A stretch of DNA of 64,000 nt, taken from Rotaria sp. Silwood1 (taxonomy: Eukaryota; Rotifera; Eurotatoria; Philodinida; Philodinidae). The notes beneath the pieces were generated by a model, which searched no databases, had not been told where the DNA came from, and was given only the letters and a program-made list of their open reading frames with translations. Made by a program: the position numbers and the translations under genes. The stretch spans positions 124,001 to 188,000 of the forward strand of contig CAJNOP010000325.1 in the NCBI GenBank assembly GCA_905250075.1, given 5' to 3'. Shown here in pieces: positions 60,642-64,000 of the stretch (within the stretch, counting starts at the first letter, position 1; every line of letters begins with the position of its first letter).

Positions 60642-63600
60642 ATGAGTGATTTTTTAGCAGCAAATAATCCTTGTGGTCAAAATCTTTTACAACTTGTTGC
60701 AACAGGCAATGCTATTATAGCTGAATTATTACGTCTAGCTGATTTTATACCACCATTATTTAAAGTTATTAATATTCGTGATGCAGGAAAATATGCAGAT
60801 ATTATATTTGATTTTTCATATTTTTCTAAACAAGAATATTATGATGATTTAATTAATAGTCGAGCAGTAAGTTTAAAGATAAATAGTTTATGTTTAAAAG
60901 TTCTTCTAAGATATTTTTTGTTGCTAATTTCAATAGGATCTTCAAGATCTTGATGATGAATTTCGTGAAAATAATCTCACATTACTTACACGATTTTATC
61001 AAGCATTTGAAAGTGTACATAAATATGGAATTGAATTCAATCGGTAAATAGAAACAAAAGATGATAATAAGTGTTAGAAAGTTTGAATTTTTTTTTTAAA
61101 TTGTACATTTAGATATATTGAAGATTTAACAAATGGTACTTATTTACAACAAACAGTTGAAAGTGTTATTGCTAATGAAGCAGGAAAACAATTAATGGTA
61201 AAAAGATTTTGAATATTCTTCTTGTAATGTAAATATGGCTTTGAACTGAAACCTTCGTTTTGAAAGACTCCTCATTCCATCTTCTACAAAATCACAGTCC
61301 TGTTTTAACATATACTCAATTTTTAATAAAAAAAAAAACATAAGTGATTCACTTGTTTCTTCAATAAGAATTCAATCTTTTGAAGAACTTTGTTTATTGG
61401 TAACAACAAAAAAATTTTATTTATTCCCTATAGCATTTACAAGAGCCTTGATTATGAAATATCTGTTTTGGACACTGAGAAACTTTGATAATAGTTGATC
61501 GAAACTCAACATTTTAAACTAATGTTCTAAATTTCGATAAAACGAAAAAAGTTTATGGAATTTAGACTACACTTTAATCAGCACGTTTTATGTTAACCCA
61601 ACAATAGCGAAGTCGGCAAATGTTGGAAGAAGAAACTGCTCTATTCGGTTCTCTCTGCAAATAACAATATTGATCAAACGAGTATTACGAATACGGTCAT
61701 TTTTGATGGTACATTCATTACTTAATAATCATGTCTTTTGTATGAAATATCTAATCATTATTTTCATTCACCAAGCATGAGATATTTTGTTAGATATTGT
61801 CTTATTATTATAGTTTCAAATATTCTAAATTTTTTCAAGTTTTTCTACTATCTGAAGCTTTAGGAAGCATCCAAAGAGTGATTCGAGTGCAGCAAACTGA
61901 TATATAGTTTAAACAAAAGTATATTCACCCGCTCCGAGTGCGAAAAAATTAGGACTTAGGTTTTCTAGAAAACGCTAGCAACTCGATTCACTCTTTGGAT
62001 CTTTCTAGAGCTAAAGACAACGGAAAACTAGTAAAAACAAACCTTATTAAATAATTTTATTACCAATCAAGCGAATCAAAATAAAAATTTTCATCATGTA
62101 TCTATAATTTAATATAAAAATTATTTAGACTGAAGCTGTTTATTTATTTGGTGTAATGTTAATAATATTGGATTTAAAATATGATGGTGCTGCTCGAGAA
62201 CGAATGATTGTTTCTTATTTTCGTTATAGGTAAAAGAATTTTATGCATTACTTAGAAATTATTTCAATCTTTTTCTTTTTTGTCATTAATAAATTTTAGT
62301 GGTAAACGCAATGCATTAGATAGTAATATTGATGAAGTCGGAAAATTATTAGCACGAAATGATGGTTTTTCTCTTCAACCATATAAACGTCCACTTGGTT
62401 ATCCAGAAAATTATTTTAGGTAAAACAAAAAAAAAGAAGAAAAATTTATATATTTTATTTTTATTTTTCATCAAATAGACGTATTGGTTTTCGTGAAGAT
62501 GTTATTGGTATAATCATAGGTCGTTTACGTTCTGATGATATATATAATCAAAAAAAAGCTTATACTGAACTTGAACATCAAACAGCAGCATATGCAACAC
62601 AAGCATCTATGCTTTATGTTTTACTTTATTTTTATCCTGATGTTTTACATAATAAACAAGCTATTATGCGTGAAATAGTTGATAAACATTTTGCTGATAA
62701 TTGGGTTATTAATTTATATATGGGTATGACAGTAAATTTAATTGATGCATGGGAACCATATAAAGCAGCAAAAGCAGCACTTAATAATACACTTGATATT
62801 CAAGCTGTTAAAAGTCGAGTATGTTATTTTATTTGTCTTTTTTTTTATCAATCAATTTAATCAATAAAGATCTCCACAATTGATAACACTAATTTCTATA
62901 GATATGAGAGAGAACATAACTGAGTGAGACGACTTTCTATGTCGGTGAATTCAAAGAACACTTGCTTTTGTATATTAAACCTAATGTAGAGATGTATTTG
63001 CAAGTATCATTCTTAAAAGTGACTTAAAAACAGTTATGATCAATCCTGTCCCATAGTAGATTTCAAAATTTTGCTTACATTCTCGTATAGCTACAACGAT
63101 GCAATCCGATTGGTACATATAGAAAAAAAGCCTTAAAATTTGACTCTTCTATGATGATAGATCATGTCATAACTTTTAAACATCATTTTCTATTACGAAA
63201 ACACTATTTTTATTAAGAAAAAAAGACGACTAAGCATTATTAACCCATCGTTGGGAACGAAAAAGAAATCATTGTCTTAATAGAAATCTTTGAAACATTT
63301 GACTTATCTATTTAGTGTCAAATGACACATGATAAAATTGGCAAATTAAATAAACAAGTTGAACAATATCTTATTGAAGGTGTTTTAATTGAAGAATATG
63401 TTTTAAAAAATATTTCCATATTATTAAAATTTATGAAAGAATGTAATATATGTTTACGATGGATTATATTACATACAAGTGAATTACCAATTGGTGCTGA
63501 TATTAATAAACGATGTAAACAAATGTTACAACTTGTTATTAATGAATCACAATATAATCCATCAGAAGTATTTAAATTATTATTAAATACAGCACAATTT

Positions 63601-64000
63601 GAATTTAATCTTAAAGAGGTTTTTTTGTTTATCGTTACACACACAAAAAAAAATAGAAAAGAAATTCATTTTGTTTTTGTTTTTCTTGATAGATTGTTAG
63701 TTTATTATTAGCTGAAAAACATGATCGATGGATAGCAAATAGAAAAGAAGCTGTTGAACGTCTTATTGAATTAGCTGATGTTTTTTCTGGTACAATGCCA
63801 TTAACACGTGTAGAAAAAAATGGTAGAAATAATTTTTTGTTCTATTTTTATAAATAAAATGAAAATTATATTTTATTTGAAAATAGATAATCTTCAAACA
63901 TGGTTTCGTACAATGGCTAAACGTATTGAATCATTAGATTTTGAAGATTGGACAAGTGCTGGTCGTCAAACAAATCAAATAATGACAGCTTTAGATGAAG
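60642..64000 (+). CDS. WASHC5: WASH complex subunit 5 (strumpellin), 5' part, continues past window
   Basis: Nine exons are inside the window: 60642-60866, 60937-61043, 61113-61197, 62129-62229, 62300-62419, 62479-62818, 63316-63618, 63693-63822, 63887-64000 (open). They encode about the first 500 of an expected 1150 residues. The protein follows strumpellin closely: [132 protein letters not shown] and MPLTRVEKN. It is the large helical subunit of the WASH complex, which drives Arp2/3 actin branching on endosomes. The 931-bp intron 3 contains a small foldback element. Confidence 0.98.
61869..62000. repeat. 132-bp foldback element in WASHC5 intron 3
   Basis: The 20-base ends ATCCAAAGAGTGATTCGAGT (61869-61888) and its inverse at 61981-62000 differ at one position. 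The interior is partly palindromic. No target duplication identified. Confidence 0.6.

Noticed and set aside
1..64000. tRNA, rRNA, CRISPR array, telomeric repeat or virus-derived gene
   Set aside because: Looked for by eye on both strands; no cloverleaf-like or array pattern, and no polymerase, capsid or integrase motif seen.

Overview
This 64-kb window is eukaryotic and very AT-rich. It is densely packed with intron-bearing animal genes: TRPM channel, strumpellin/WASHC5, myosin regulatory light chain, DDX54, DEK, RNF144, RNF34, ACBP, FGGY, SLC35E3 and EFCAB11. Most introns are 50-90 bp with GT..AG borders and T-rich acceptors ending in TTTAG. At the left edge lies an intronless DUF4246 gene, a family known mainly from fungi. 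Compact animal genes, tiny introns and a fungus-like intronless gene together suggest a bdelloid rotifer (Adineta/Rotaria/Didymodactylos type). That assignment is an inference, because no species marker is present.

Layout: 1-964, partial DUF4246 gene (minus). 965-6684, no convincing gene; small hairpins and one GC-richer relic. 6685-31591, seven minus-strand genes in tandem (transcription order RNF34, TRPM, a four-span membrane protein, SLC35E3, FGGY, EFCAB11; six named here plus the DUF4246 gene further left). 31592-32081, a divergent intergenic region. 32082-46981, four plus-strand genes (MRLC, DDX54, DEK, RNF144). 47203-59887, three minus-strand genes (WD40 protein, HEAT-repeat protein, ACBP in transcription order). 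59888-60641, a second divergent region. 60642-64000, WASHC5 (plus), running off the right edge.

All exon chains given here were built by hand. In each, the reading frame stays open across every junction and the exon lengths sum to a multiple of three (WASHC5 and the DUF4246 gene are cut by the window). Genes do not form one pathway. Instead there are two tight same-strand runs with gaps of about 170-290 bp, in which the downstream genes carry an intron-acceptor-like TTTTAG or TGTAG a few bases before the ATG. That pattern is what spliced-leader trans-splicing of operon transcripts would leave.

The larger introns (1-4 kb) act as landing sites for short non-autonomous elements. The best is a 485-bp near-perfect palindrome with hAT-like ends and a perfect 8-bp target duplication inside RNF144. 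There is also a second hAT-like element with a 32-C run inside SLC35E3, and several foldback elements inside TRPM, DDX54, DEK and WASHC5. No rRNA, tRNA, CRISPR, virus or plasmid feature was seen.
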